Origin: Saccharopolyspora spinosa NRRL 18395
Lineage (GTDB): Bacteria > Actinomycetota > Actinomycetes > Mycobacteriales > Pseudonocardiaceae
DNA length: 64,000 nucleotides
Direction: 5' to 3'
Assembly (NCBI RefSeq): GCF_000194155.1
Contig: NZ_GL877878.1
Location: 1,514,351-1,578,350, forward strand
Part shown: piece by piece, positions 1 through 9,273 of the stretch
How the letters are laid out: each line of letters begins with the position of its first letter
Numbering within the stretch: the first letter of the stretch is position 1
Position numbers and translations under genes: made by a program
The notes under the pieces: model-generated
Seen by the model: the letters and a program-made list of their open reading frames with translations, nothing else
Databases searched by the model: none
Told to the model about the DNA's origin: nothing

Positions 1-1
1 A

Positions 2-979
2 TTCTGCTCCGGCCCCTACGAGAAGCTGATGAACGCGCTGTTCGAGATCTGGTCGCAGGTCATGCCCGAGCGGGCTATGGCTTGCGCGTTCAACCTCGAA
101 TACCTGCTGGTCGGCGGCAAGGACGGCCGCACGGCGGACCGCCCCTACTTCATGTGGTACGACTGGATGGCCGGCGGCTGGGGCGGCCGAGCGACCAAAG
201 ACGGCTCGGGAGCGACGGCGCCCGTCTTCGGGCCGGGCCTGGCCGTGCAGCCCGTCGAAGGCCAGGAACGGCTCTCCCCCGTGCTGACCACCGAGCACAC
301 CATCGTGACAGACTCCGGTGGTCCGGGACGCCATCGCGGCGGCTGCGGGTTGGAGAAGGGCGGCGTACTCACCGACTGCGAGAGCACCGTGATGTCGTAC
401 TGCTGCGACCGCGCGCGGTCGATCACCTGGGGCATCGCCGGTGGCCTGCCCTCGCTGCCGCACGGTGTCTGGCTGAACAAGGGCACCGAGGACGAGCGGT
501 TTCTCGGCGCGACGTTCTCGAACGTCGCGATCGAGCCCGGCGATGCGTTCACCCGGCCATCGGCCGGCGGCGGGGGCCACGGGGATCCGCTGACCCGGGA
601 TCCCGCTCTCGTGGTCGAAGACGTGATCGACGGGTACGTCTCGATCGAGCGTGCGGCCAAGGATTACGGCGTCGTCGTCGAACCGGTCGACCCCGAGTTG
701 GACCGGTACGAAGTGGACATCGCCGCCACCGAGGAGCTACGGAGGTCCATCGCCGCGGAGCGGCGGGGCTGGTTGGCGGAGGACCCGCACGTGGTGGCCC
801 GCCGGTATCGCGCGGGCGAACTGGACATGCTCGATTCGATCAGGCGATACGGCGTGATCGTCGATTGGGGAACCGGCGAGCTGCACGAGAACACCACGCG
901 CCAGTACCGAGAACTGCTCCAGAAGCGGGCCGCGGCCTACTGGGACCGTCGGGGCAGATCTTCGGGTTGCGGCCGGTGA
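2..979 (+). CDS. Hydantoinase B/oxoprolinase family protein, C-terminal part
   Basis: This is the C-terminal part of a gene that begins before the window; the frame is open from base 2 to the TGA at 977-979. The protein resembles the B subunit of N-methylhydantoinase/5-oxoprolinase, which with an ATP-binding A subunit opens hydantoin-type or oxoproline rings. Family-like stretches include a Gly-rich block (WMAGGWGGRA), an SGGPGRHRGGCG segment and a late Gly-rich segment (PSAGGGGHGDP) followed by a helical tail. About 325 residues are visible of the family's usual 550-600. The A subunit would be expected upstream, outside the window. The substrate cannot be told from this fragment. Confidence 0.85.
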   Translation, partial: FCSGPYEKLMNALFEIWSQVMPERAMACAFNLEYLLVGGKDGRTADRPYFMWYDWMAGGWGGRATKDGSGATAPVFGPGLAVQPVEGQERLSPVLTTEHTIVTDSGGPGRHRGGCGLEKGGVLTDCESTVMSYCCDRARSITWGIAGGLPSLPHGVWLNKGTEDERFLGATFSNVAIEPGDAFTRPSAGGGGHGDPLTRDPALVVEDVIDGYVSIERAAKDYGVVVEPVDPELDRYEVDIAATEELRRSIAAERRGWLAEDPHVVARRYRAGELDMLDSIRRYGVIVDWGTGELHENTTRQYRELLQKRAAAYWDRRGRSSGCGR

Positions 980-1310
980 TGTCCACGATCCAGTCGAGCC
1001 GCGGGGCGTCGGCGGGAACCTCCGCCGCAGCGCCCCACAGGCCTTCGACCGGGGCGTTCGGGACGAATTCGGCCACGTGGTCAAAGCAGGCCCGCAGCGT
1101 CTCTTCGGGCAGGCCGAAGGGCTGACCGGTGGCCTTGGCGAGGTCCCAGTCGTGCACGACCAACTCGGTCAGCGCGATCTTGCCCCAGACCTCGTTCGGC
1201 AGGTCCACGCCGGCGCCGTTGGAGGTGCCCCGCCACGCTCCCGGGTTCGCCCACGCCTCACCGAGCTGCTGCGTGCGGGCGCGGTCGGCCGCCATGCCCC
1301 GTTGGAGGCG
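955..1310 (-). pseudogene. Remnant of a TIGR03086/maleylpyruvate isomerase-like metal-binding protein
   Basis: Read on the minus strand, this stretch encodes the C-terminal half of a TIGR03086-type protein (DinB-like fold), recognisable by ELVVHDWDLAKATGQPFGLP and a terminal DITGRNP. The N-terminal half with the usual PTPCxxWxVxxL and His ligands is absent. There is no credible start, and the frame runs past the normal end into the preceding gene instead of stopping. It is a truncated relic lying tail to tail with the hydantoinase-like gene. The family call rests on motif memory. Confidence 0.6.
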
Positions 1311-1517
1311 GGGGCGCACGGCATCGGCACCTCGGCGCTTGGATGCATCGGACCAGCTTCCCGGCACGGCGACTCTGCGCCGTCCCCGATCTGCGAGCCG
1401 GGGCCTTTGGCCCCTGGAACCGGCAGCTCCGGCTCCCGCACGGTGACTTACTGACAGAGCGCATGCCTGGTCGGCCTGCTGATCCGAGCAGTCCGGGCGA
1501 GCGGAGGGGACGGCGAC

Positions 1518-1925
1518 ATGACAACGCACGGAGCACGACGCACGCACACCGGATGGGTGGGATGGGTGTACTTCGCGGCGGTCGTCCTGCTGCTGGCCGG
1601 AATCATCCAGGTGATCAACGGGGTGATCGCGTTCGCCCGCTCCGGCACGACGTACGTGATGCCGGCCGGGGCGGTCCAGATCAACTACGCCGGGGTCGGC
1701 TGGAGCTTCCTGATCACGGGTGCCGTGCTCGTCCTCACCGGAATCGGGCTGTTCGGCGGTCGCACCTGGGCACGCGCCGTGGCCATCGTCATGGCGTTGA
1801 TCAGCGTGCTGGCCAACCTCGCCTTCTTCACGGCGTATCCGCTGTGGTCTGCGGTCGTGATCGTGCTCGACGTGATCGTGATCTACGCATTGGCCGCCCA
1901 CGGCCGAGAGGCCAGCCGCAGGTAG
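1518..1925 (+). CDS. Small four-helix membrane protein (DUF7144-like)
   Basis: This is a 135-residue protein with four hydrophobic segments, at about residues 15-35, 55-75, 80-100 and 105-125, joined by short loops; the last ends in a basic tail (AAHGREASRR). It starts at ATG 1518 after a GAGGGGACGG stretch. The WVGWVYFAAVVLLLAGI opening and the LTGIGLFGGRTWARAVAIV segment match a family of uncharacterised actinobacterial inner-membrane proteins now called DUF7144. No enzymatic residues are evident and the function is unknown. It is flanked on both sides by broken genes. Confidence 0.8.
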   Translation: MTTHGARRTHTGWVGWVYFAAVVLLLAGIIQVINGVIAFARSGTTYVMPAGAVQINYAGVGWSFLITGAVLVLTGIGLFGGRTWARAVAIVMALISVLANLAFFTAYPLWSAVVIVLDVIVIYALAAHGREASRR

Positions 1926-1955
1926 TCCGCGGATCCCGCGGCGGGGAGGCGACCA

Positions 1956-2386
1956 GTGCACCTGCAAGTCCTGCCCCTGGCCATCACCATGATGGCGGGA
2001 CCGCAGATCATGTCGGCGATCGTGTTCGCGACCAAGTCCCGCGCGGTGCGGGTGTCCGTCGCGTCCTCACCGGCATGGTCCTGGCGACGACCGGCGGCGT
2101 GCTGAACGCTCGCGTATCGGCTGCACGGCTCGGCAGCGCCTGCCCGTTGATGGCGAGTCGCCGGAGGGCGAGCGCTCAAGGCAGGCAACAGATCGAGCTC
2201 ATCGCCCGGCTGGTGCTGGTCGCGGTGCGGAACCACCTGGGGCGCAAGACGGCGGAACCGAAATGGCTCAGCACACAGCTGTCGGCGACCCGAACACCGC
2301 GTTCAAGACAGGTCTGCTCGGCGCTCCTCGCCGCGCTGCCGCTGTTGCTCTACCTGATCTCCCTCCTCCTCGCTACCGGCGGTTGA
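1956..2386 (+). pseudogene. Broken GAP/Sap-like membrane protein gene
   Basis: The GTG at 1956 opens a typical GAP (Sap, sulfolipid-1-addressing-like) start, VHLQVLPLAITMMAGPQ, but the frame fails after about 45 residues. Later pieces that resemble the family, such as PKWLSTQL and GDPNTAFKTGLL, sit in other frames around 2255-2310. The end overlaps the 3' end of the convergent AI-2E gene. At least two frame changes and loss of the C-terminal helices indicate a decayed gene. The intact family is a six-helix membrane protein implicated in lipid export in mycobacteria. Confidence 0.6.
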
Positions 2387-3467
2387 TTTCCTCTGTGCTG
2401 ACCCGGTCCGAGACGAGGAAGGCTTTGGCCCACTCCGCGCGCGGGTCGCTGTCCACGAGCAGCGCTTTTACCAGCAGCGTCAACGGGATGGCCAGCACCG
2501 CCCCCAGCGGCCCGACCGCCCATGTCCAGAACACCAGGGACAACAAGGTCACGGTGACCGAAAGCCCAACGGCGTCGCCGACGAAGCGCGGCTGCACCAG
2601 GCTCTGCACAACGAAGTTGAGCACCGCGTAGACAGCGACCACGACGACAGCCAGCTGCCAACCTCCTTGGAGCAGGGCGAGGACGACCGGCGGCACCAGT
2701 CCGATGACGAACCCGACGTTTGGGATGTAGTTGGTGACGAACGCCAGCAGCCCCCACAGCACCGGCAGCGGCACCCCGAGCAGCGCCAATGCGATGGTGT
2801 CCAGCACCGCGACGATCAGCCCGAAGACTGTGGAGACCACCAAGTAGCTTCGGGTGCCGCGGGTGAAACCGACCAGCGCCTCGGCCATCCGCGGATGCCG
2901 GGCGGAAACGATTCCGAGCCTGCGGCCGACCCCGCTGGTCTCGATGCCCAGGAACAACAGCAACGCCAAAAGGAACACCAGGTTGGTGCTCACGCTCGCC
3001 ACACCGGACAGCAGACCGCCGACGAACCCGGCCAGCTCGGTGTAGTTCACCCTGCTCGCGGCGGTCTTGATCTGCTCCGGCCCGATACCGAACTTCGCGA
3101 GCGTCTGGGCGATTTCGGCGGTGAGCGCGTCGGCGCGTTGCGCGTAGTGTGGGAGGACCTCCGCCAAGCGCGCCACCGAGACGAACACCACCAGGGCGAA
3201 CGTGATGAGCACCGCGTAAACCAGAACGACCAGCACCGCGGTGGCCAGCCAGCGTGGACAGCCCTTCCGGACCAGCCACGCCGGAACCGGGTTCGTTGCG
3301 ATCACGATGACCAGCGCGAGGAACGTCGGCGCGATCAGCCAAGCGGCCGCCCTGACCCCGGCGACGACCACGACCGCTGAGGCCATCCCCAAGAGCACGA
3401 CCAGCCCCTGCGGCAGCCGACCAGCCTGTGCCCCGGGTGTGGCCAAGCCACCGCTGTGATTCGCCAC
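2373..3467 (-). CDS. AI-2E family transporter
   Basis: This is a 364-residue polytopic membrane protein of the AI-2E (PF01594) exporter/permease family. It has an N-terminal pair of helices, a soluble region at about residues 95-150, then a helical bundle. Typical motifs are the VTNYIPNVGFVIGLVPPVVLALL block and the VQSLVQPRFVGDAVGLSV block near the C-terminus. Members export small molecules or act as Na+/H+ antiporters; the substrate cannot be predicted. The start is the ATG at 3467 (MANHSGG). It is intact, unlike its neighbours, and appears monocistronic. The last 14 bases overlap a decayed gene on the other strand. Confidence 0.88.
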   Translation of the reverse strand: MANHSGGLATPGAQAGRLPQGLVVLLGMASAVVVVAGVRAAAWLIAPTFLALVIVIATNPVPAWLVRKGCPRWLATAVLVVLVYAVLITFALVVFVSVARLAEVLPHYAQRADALTAEIAQTLAKFGIGPEQIKTAASRVNYTELAGFVGGLLSGVASVSTNLVFLLALLLFLGIETSGVGRRLGIVSARHPRMAEALVGFTRGTRSYLVVSTVFGLIVAVLDTIALALLGVPLPVLWGLLAFVTNYIPNVGFVIGLVPPVVLALLQGGWQLAVVVVAVYAVLNFVVQSLVQPRFVGDAVGLSVTVTLLSLVFWTWAVGPLGAVLAIPLTLLVKALLVDSDPRAEWAKAFLVSDRVSTEEINRR

Positions 3468-3679
3468 CAGACAAGCCTACGAGCCCCGACTGCGCACCGC
3501 GCGTCGATCAGCGATCCACAGTGGATCAGCGGCGCGCCGTCGCGTCGCACGGTTCGGTGCGACAGGCACAAACCCACGCCGAGTACGCTGGAACCTGGAC
3601 CGCCTCACCGCGTTCGTCGCGCCGGAGTGCTGCTCCACTGCGAGGTTCCACACGTACCGCGCTTGAGCGCAGTCAGGTG

Positions 3680-3966
3680 GCTCTGGGCCCGGCGGTGCTG
3701 CCGGTAACCATCGCCGTGTTCGCCGCGTACGCGATCCGCAGATTCCGCTTCCGTGGCCGGAACCTTTGCCGCATCGTCGTGCTGTCGACCCAGACGTCCC
3801 CGGCATCCTGTTCCTGCTCCCGCTGTCCCTGATCTACGCCACGGTCGGCCAGGTGACCGGCATCGCGCTGCACGGCAGCCACCTCGGCCTGGTCATCACC
3901 TACCTGGCGTTCTCGCTGCCGTTCTGCACGAACTGGCGGCGTTCGCCGAAACCCTGTCCACTGTAG
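3680..3966 (+). pseudogene. Fragment of a carbohydrate ABC transporter permease
   Basis: Two frames together give a piece of a MalG-type sugar permease. The first (about 3690-3780) reads AVFAAYAIRRFRFRGRN...RIVVLSTQT. The second (about 3780-3960) reads PGILFLLPLSLIYATVGQVT, then GSHLGLVITYLAFSLPFC, which are hallmark helices preceding the EAA loop. The frame changes near 3785 and the coding signal ends at a stop at 3964. The N-terminus, EAA loop and C-terminus are missing. The piece is followed by a possible glycosidase relic, suggesting a decayed sugar-uptake locus. Confidence 0.65.
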
Positions 3967-3999
3967 ACATCGATCGCTGTAAGTGCACCGACGTGCCCG

Positions 4000-4252
4000 C
4001 ATCCGGTCGAGCACTTCGCCGCGCGGAACGCACGCGTCAACCCGGAGGACACGCACCGGACCTACTCGGCGCTAGCCGAGATCGCCGGTGTCGAACGACC
4101 GATCACGGTCGACGATCCGCGGGTGTTTCGGCGTCGTGCTACAGAACGCTCACGGGCGGATGTTCACTGCACAACCTCAAAACCGGTGAAGACCTTTCCA
4201 AGATCCGCCCTCCGCCTACGGCGTGCGGGTCGTCGAACTACGCGCGGACTGA
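4000..4252 (+). pseudogene. Possible C-terminal remnant of a glycoside hydrolase
   Basis: One frame reads HPVEHFAARNARVNPEDTHR, then TYSALAEIAGVERPITVDDPRVF. A second frame, entered before 4217, ends YGVRVVELRAD and a stop at 4250-4252. The pattern resembles the C-terminal part of large glycosidases that finish in a small beta domain, and the sugar permease piece just upstream fits that. No catalytic region is present and the family cannot be assigned. The call is tentative. Confidence 0.3.
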
Positions 4253-4262
4253 GTCCTGGGAC

Positions 4263-4304
4263 CGTGAGTGCTTCGGGTCGCTGCAACGGCCCGAAACGCT
4301 CGCG
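4263..4304. repeat. Imperfect 42-bp intergenic palindrome
   Basis: Two 21-base arms face each other without a spacer: CGTGAGTGCTTCGGGTCGCTG and the inverted CGCGAGCGTTTCGGGCCGTTG, agreeing at 16 of 21 positions. The central TTCGGG/CCCGAA pairing is perfect. The transcript would form a long hairpin. It may be a terminator for the decayed sugar genes or a degenerate copy of a dispersed intergenic palindrome family. No second copy was noticed in this window. Confidence 0.5.
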
Positions 4305-4517
4305 CTCTAGGTGATTCAGGCCCAAAGTCCCTAGTCCTGCCACGTCAATGACGTGGAAGCGTTGGGGTGGGCGTGTGTCAGGTGCGACCAGCTTCCGGCC
4401 GGGGTACAACGGAGGCCTACCCGACCCACGCTGGTGCTGGGCCGCTCGTGCCTCACGGGCATTCGGCACGGGGCCACCGGGCTTGACCGCTCGTTCCGCC
4501 GCTCGTGGGAGACGCTC

Positions 4518-5700
4518 ATGAAGATCGTGTGCATCGGGGCCGGACCTGCCGGCCTCTACCTGGCCATCTCGGCGAAGCTGCGCGACGCCGACAACGACAT
4601 CACGGTGATCGAACGCGATCCACCGGGCGCCACCTACGGCTGGGGCGTCGTGTATGGACACGCTATACCTCAACGACCGGGAGAGCGCGGAGCGGATCCG
4701 CGCCGCATCCACGCTCTGGCAGGAACAGGTCGTCTCACTGCGCGGCACCGAACACGCCTACATCAGCGGGTACGGCTACAGCATGAACCGCGCGCCGCTG
4801 CTGGAGATACTCGCCGATCGGGCCGCGATGCTCGGGGTGGACATCCAGTACGAGCGGGCCGTGGAGGACCTGTCGGAATTCTCCGATGCGGATCTGATCG
4901 TGGTGGCCGACGGTGCCAACAGCCGGACCCGGCAGCAGTACGCCTACGAGTTCGGCACCGAGGTGTCCCAGGGGCGCAACCCCTACCTATGGCTGGGCAC
5001 GGACCGGGTCTTCGACAAGTTCACCTTCGACTTCGAGGAGACACCGCAGGGCTGGATCTGGTTCCACGCCTACCCTTCCAGCGCCGGGATCAGCACCTTC
5101 ATCGTCGAATGCAAGGAGGAAACCTGGTACGGGCTCGGCCTGGACCAGCTCGGCGCCGACGAGAGCATGCGGCTGCTGGAGGACATCTTCGACACGCCGC
5201 TGGCCGGGCACTCGCTGATCAGCTCGTCTCGGGGAAAACCCGCGTCGTGGCACCGGTTCACGCAGGTCTACAACGAGACCTGGCGACACGACAACGTGAT
5301 CCTGATCGGCGACGCCGCGCACACCACGCACTTCACGCTCGGCTCCGGCACCAGGCTGGCCATCAGCGATGCGGTCGTGCTCGCGCAGAAACTGCTGGAG
5401 CGCGAGCAAGTGGCCACGGCGCTCAAGGAGTTCGACCTGGAAGGCCACGCCGCGCTGCGCGTGGCGCAGACCTCGGCGCGCACCAGCATGGCGTGGTTCG
5501 AGAACGCCGACCGCTACACGGATCGCAATGCCGTGGACTTCTGCTACGCGATGTCCTCCCGGAACAGCTTGCAGCCGCCTTGGCGCTACCAACAGCACGT
5601 TCTCACGCAGCACCCGGCTGCGCGCAAGGCCCTACGACTGGTCAACAACGCCTCGCGCTGGGTTCAGGCGCGCAAGCGCGGCGAGTCGCGGCGGCCCTAG
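4518..5700 (+). pseudogene. FAD-dependent aromatic monooxygenase, frameshifted
   Basis: The gene starts at ATG 4518 with a dinucleotide-binding motif, MKIVCIGAGPAGLYLAI, and an ERDPPGATYGWGVV segment typical of anthraniloyl-CoA/salicylyl-CoA hydroxylase-type flavoproteins. At about 4652 the frame breaks. The family normally reads roughly WGVVFxDDLLDTLYLND, whereas here WGVVY is followed out of frame by DTLYLND, consistent with loss of about a dozen bases. The second frame is intact to the TAG at 5698-5700 and carries the FAD-binding GDAAHTTHFTLGSGTRLAIS motif. Without a start the downstream part is unlikely to be functional. Either decay or an assembly error is possible. Confidence 0.8.
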
Positions 5701-5930
5701 GACAACAGCACCACCACCGCGAGCCCGACCCAGGGCGTCAGGTGCAGGCACACCAGCCCGCCCAGCGACAGCACCAGCAGGATCTCCTGGGTGACGTAGC
5801 TGACTGAGGACAGCGGGTCGCTGGCGGAGATCGGCAGCGCCAGCCGCTTCGGCAACAGCGTCTCCCCTAGCCGGTCACTGCGCACCGGTCGGCCGACGAG
5901 CGACCGTTTCAGCACTTCAGACGGCGGCAC
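5697..5930 (-). pseudogene. N-terminal stub of an APC-type permease
   Basis: The GTG start at 5930 opens a 77-residue sequence, VLKRSLVGRPVRSDRLGETL followed by LPKRLALPISASDPLSSVSY, which is the characteristic N-terminus of APC-family permeases. It ends after the second predicted helix. The truncation coincides with the stop of the convergent monooxygenase, where a CTAG gives stop codons on both strands. About nine tenths of the expected transporter is missing, so this is a remnant left by a deletion or rearrangement. Confidence 0.6.
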
Positions 5931-6092
5931 GGGCTCAGCGTAGGCCCGGCCGGACCGATCCGGCCCCTTGAGAACCCGGCCGGGTCAGGGCCCTGGCGGG
6001 AACGTCCCGAGCGGTCTCGAGGCTACCGGTGGTGCGGCCGGGCATGCCTGTCGACGTGCACGTCCGCACCACCTATCGCCGGGTTGTTCGGA

Positions 6093-7134
6093 TCACTCGA
6101 CGTGGGTGGCGTCGCGGACGGTGCCGACGTATTCCTCGACGAGGTCTTCGAGGGCGACGATGCCGATGGGTTGGCCGGTGGTGTCGGTTGCGGTGGCGAG
6201 GTGGCTGCCGGTGCGGCGTAGGGAGGTCATGGCGTGGTCGAGGCGGGCGTGGGCGGGGACGGTGGGGAGTCGTCGGATGCGGGTGGGGGCGATGGGGGTT
6301 GTGGGGTCGTGTCCGGCTTGGTCGAGGACGTCTTTGATGTGGAGGTAGCCGGTGAGTGTTCCGTCGTCGCGGCGGAGGGGGAATCGGGAGAATCCGGTGT
6401 GGGCGACGGCTTGTTCGACGTCGCCGAGGGTGGGGTGTTGCGGGAGTGTGGTGAGGTCGGGTAGGGGGACGAGGACGTCTGCGACGGTGTGTTCCACTGA
6501 GGACAGTGTTTGGGCGAGTCGGCGGTGTTCGGATTGGTTCGAGGAGGCCTTCGCGGCGGGATTCGACGAGGAGTTCGGCGAGTTCGGCGGAGGTGTAGGC
6601 GGTGTCGAGTTCGTCTTTGGGTTCTACGCGTAGTAGGCGGAGCGCGGTGTTGGCCATCATGTTGAACACGGCGATCAGTGGCCGGGCGAGTTTGACGAAG
6701 CCGACCAGGGGTGGGACCAGCCAGAGGGCGAGTCGTTCGGGTTCGGCGATGGCGAGGTTTTTCGGGACCATTTCGCCGACGAGGACGTGGAGTACGACCA
6801 CGATCGCTAGTGCGATGGTGAACGCTACGGCGTGGGTGATGGTGTCGGGGATGCCGAGGGTGGTGAAGGGTGTTTGGAGTTGGTGGGCGACGGCGGGTTC
6901 GCCGAGGCGGCCCAGGCCCAGGGAGCAGAGGGTGATGCCGAGTTGGGCGCTGGTGAGCATCAGCGAGCCTTCCTGGCTGGCTTTGATCACCACTCGGGCG
7001 CGGGTTTTGCCTTGGGCCAGCAGTGCTTCCAGCCGGTCCCGGCGGGAGGACAGCAGGGAGAACTCCGCGCCCACGAAGAACGCGTTGAGCAGCAACAGGA
7101 CAACACCCAGCACGATCGCGAAACCGTCGCTCAT
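6093..7134 (-). pseudogene. CNNM/hemolysin-type CBS-domain protein (second of pair), frameshifted
   Basis: ATG at 7134 overlaps the stop of the upstream paralogue (ATGA). Residues 1-200 form a DUF21/CNNM transmembrane domain (NAFFVGAEFSLLSSRRDRLE; VLVGEMVPKNLAIAEPERLA) and reach ELAELLVESRREGLLEP near 6545. The frame then shifts near 6535, and the CBS pair (VEHTVADVLVPLPDLTTL, TGFSRFPLRRDDGTLTGYLH, LEDLVEEYVGTV) continues in another frame to 6093. The C-terminal CorC_HlyC domain is absent, as in some short members. Intact members are linked to Mg2+/Co2+ efflux. Confidence 0.8.
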
Positions 7135-8463
7135 CGAACCTCCTCCACGGCCTCGGCGCTCCCGGTGTTGCCGGGTTCGCGAGTGAGACGGAGATCTGCG
7201 ATGCGGTTGCGATCCATCCGCGTCACCGTCAGCACCCAACCATCCAGAAGCAGCTTGTCGCCGACCTCGGGTATGCGGCCGAGTTCACCCAGCACGTAAC
7301 CCGCGACAGTCTCGTAATCCCCGTCCGGCAACGGAGCCCCAACTGCGTCCACGAGTTCGTCCGGGCGCAGCAGGCCGGAGATGATCCAGGTGTTGTCGCC
7401 GATGTGCCGAACAGCGGCGATTTCGCGGCGGTCGTGTTCGTCACGGACGTCGCCGATGATCTCCTCGACGACGTCCTCCAGGGTCACGATGCCCGCGCTA
7501 CCGCCGTACTCGTCGACCACCACCGCCAACTGCAACCCCGATCCGCGCAACGTCTCCAACAGCGCGTCACCGGCCAAGGTCTCCGGCACCGTCGAAACAG
7601 GCTGAACGAGTGATCCGACGGTGGTCCGTTCGCGTTCCCCGGCTGGCAGCCCGAATGCTTGCTTGACGTGGACAACGCCGTGGATCTCGTCCAAATCACC
7701 GCCGTGCACCGGAAAGCGGGAGAACCCGGTGCGGCGGGCGACGTCGAGCAGGTCCATCACGCTGTCGCCGGCGGTCAGGGACTCCACACGGACGCGTGGG
7801 GTCATCAACTCCTCGGCGGTGCGGTCGCCAAACCGCAACGACCGGTCGAGCAACTGCGCCGTCGACGCGTCCAACGTTCCGTGTTCGGCGCTGGAGCGCA
7901 CGATCGACCCGAGTTCTTCGGGGGAACGGGCGGATCGGAGCTCTTCCTGGGGTTCGATCCCGGTTGGCGCTGTTGTTCATCGCGTCGATCAGCCACCGGA
8001 AGACCCGCGAGAACCGGGCGTGATAGCCCGACACGGCACGGGCGGTGGACAGCGGGCGGGCGATGGCGAGGTTCTTGGGCACCATCTCCCCGAAGACCAT
8101 CGACAGGGTCGTGGCCAGCAGGATCGCCAGCGTCAGCGACACCGCCCCGGCCACCTCACCGGGCAGCCCCAGCGCGGTCAGCCCCGGACGGATCAGGTCA
8201 CCGACCAACGGCTCCGCCACGTACCCGGTGACCAGCGTGGTCAACGTGATCGCGACCTGGGCACCGGAAAGCTGGAACGACAGCGTCCGGTGCGCCTTCT
8301 GCACCGCCCTCGCACGCCGGTCACCGACCTGACGCACATGCGCGTCCACCGTGCTGCGTTCCAGAGACGTCAGCGAGAACTCCGCGGCAACCGCCAACCC
8401 GGTGCCCAACGTCAACACGCCAACGAAAACAAGGCCGAGAACGGCCAACAGGATGTCCATCAC
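7131..8463 (-). pseudogene. CNNM/hemolysin-type CBS-domain protein (first of pair), frameshifted
   Basis: A GTG-ATG start at 8463/8460 follows a GGGGTGG ribosome site. The DUF21 membrane domain occupies about residues 1-180 (TGLAVAAEFSLTSLERSTVD; FGEMVPKNLAIARPLSTARA). Near 7965 the frame breaks just before the conserved GIEPQEELRSARSPEELGS linker, which lies in the next frame. The tandem CBS domains follow (LMTPRVRVESL, TGFSRFPVHGG, VVVDEYGGSAGIVTLEDVVE), then a complete CorC_HlyC domain (WIISGLLRPDELVDAVG to DGWVLTVTRMDRNRIADLRL). The order membrane domain, CBS pair, CorC is standard. The gene overlaps the next paralogue by 4 bp. Confidence 0.8.
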
Positions 8464-9273
8464 CGACCACCCCAGAACGGGGCATCGGCCACCAGCCGCG
8501 GAAAGCCGGGACTACGTCCCGGCCCGGTACTGCCCTCTGGAGATTGCGCTTCGCGCACTGAAGATGTCACTCCTCGACAAAACAAAGGGGAGGAAAGGGA
8601 CACGCAGTATATCCCGAATGGAGTACCACCCCAGCGAGCAAACTAGATCGAGGTCACACTGTTGGGCGTTCGCAGGCCGTCGCGCCCAGCCGACCGAGTC
8701 CGCGCAGATACACGAACTGCGCCGACTCGACCGAACAGGCGATGTTGTGTTGATCACGATTTTTGGGGTGTTTGTCCGGAACTCGCTGCTCTACTGTTCC
8801 GTTCCAATGGACATGGACGATGATCCTGACAGTCCCGGCCGTGCTCCTCGCAGTTCGAGGAGCACGGACCCCACGAGGACGCTGACGCCACCGCAAGCCG
8901 ACAGGCTGCGCGGAGCCGCGCCACCACACGTCCGAAAGCCAACGTCACCCACGGACCTGGACATCATCCACTTCGGGCCACTGGGGAGAGTCGAGTTCTG
9001 CGCGCTTCCGCGCCGTGCAGCCGAGAACCGGCGAGCGCTCCTCCCCCGGACGACCAACTCCCCCTTCCTGCGCCCCCGCATGCCCCCTCGGCCTGCCGGG
9101 ACGTCGAACGCGGAAGCTCCGAAGCGCATCGCGCAGGCTCGCGGCCCCGCAAAACCACGCTGACCGGGCCGCGCCGAATCTCCGATCGACTGAGGAGCCG
9201 CATCACCCGCTACCCATTCGAGAACACGCACCGCAATCAACTGACAGCGAAGAGAGAAGGAAGGGCCAGCAGA
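8464..9273. other. 810-bp gene-free divergent intergenic region
   Basis: This stretch lies between the divergent CNNM and Spo0M-like genes and holds no open frame I can recognise. The segment at about 8570-8820 is visibly AT-richer than its surroundings. It contains one strong perfect hairpin (8839-8867, listed separately) and must hold promoters for both flanking genes. A short plus-strand frame from ATG 8808 has low-complexity composition and resembles no family I know. Confidence 0.5.
8839..8867. terminator. Perfect 12-bp stem hairpin
   Basis: The arms CCGTGCTCCTCG and CGAGGAGCACGG pair perfectly around a CAGTT loop. There is no T-run, as is common for actinobacterial terminators. It sits between two divergent genes, where a terminator is not expected unless a small unannotated transcript ends here. 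Confidence 0.5.

Noticed and set aside
7920-7950. A GGGGTTCGATCCC sequence like a tRNA T-arm
   Set aside because: It lies inside the coding sequence of a CNNM-type gene (GIEPQEEL region) and no cloverleaf can be drawn around it.
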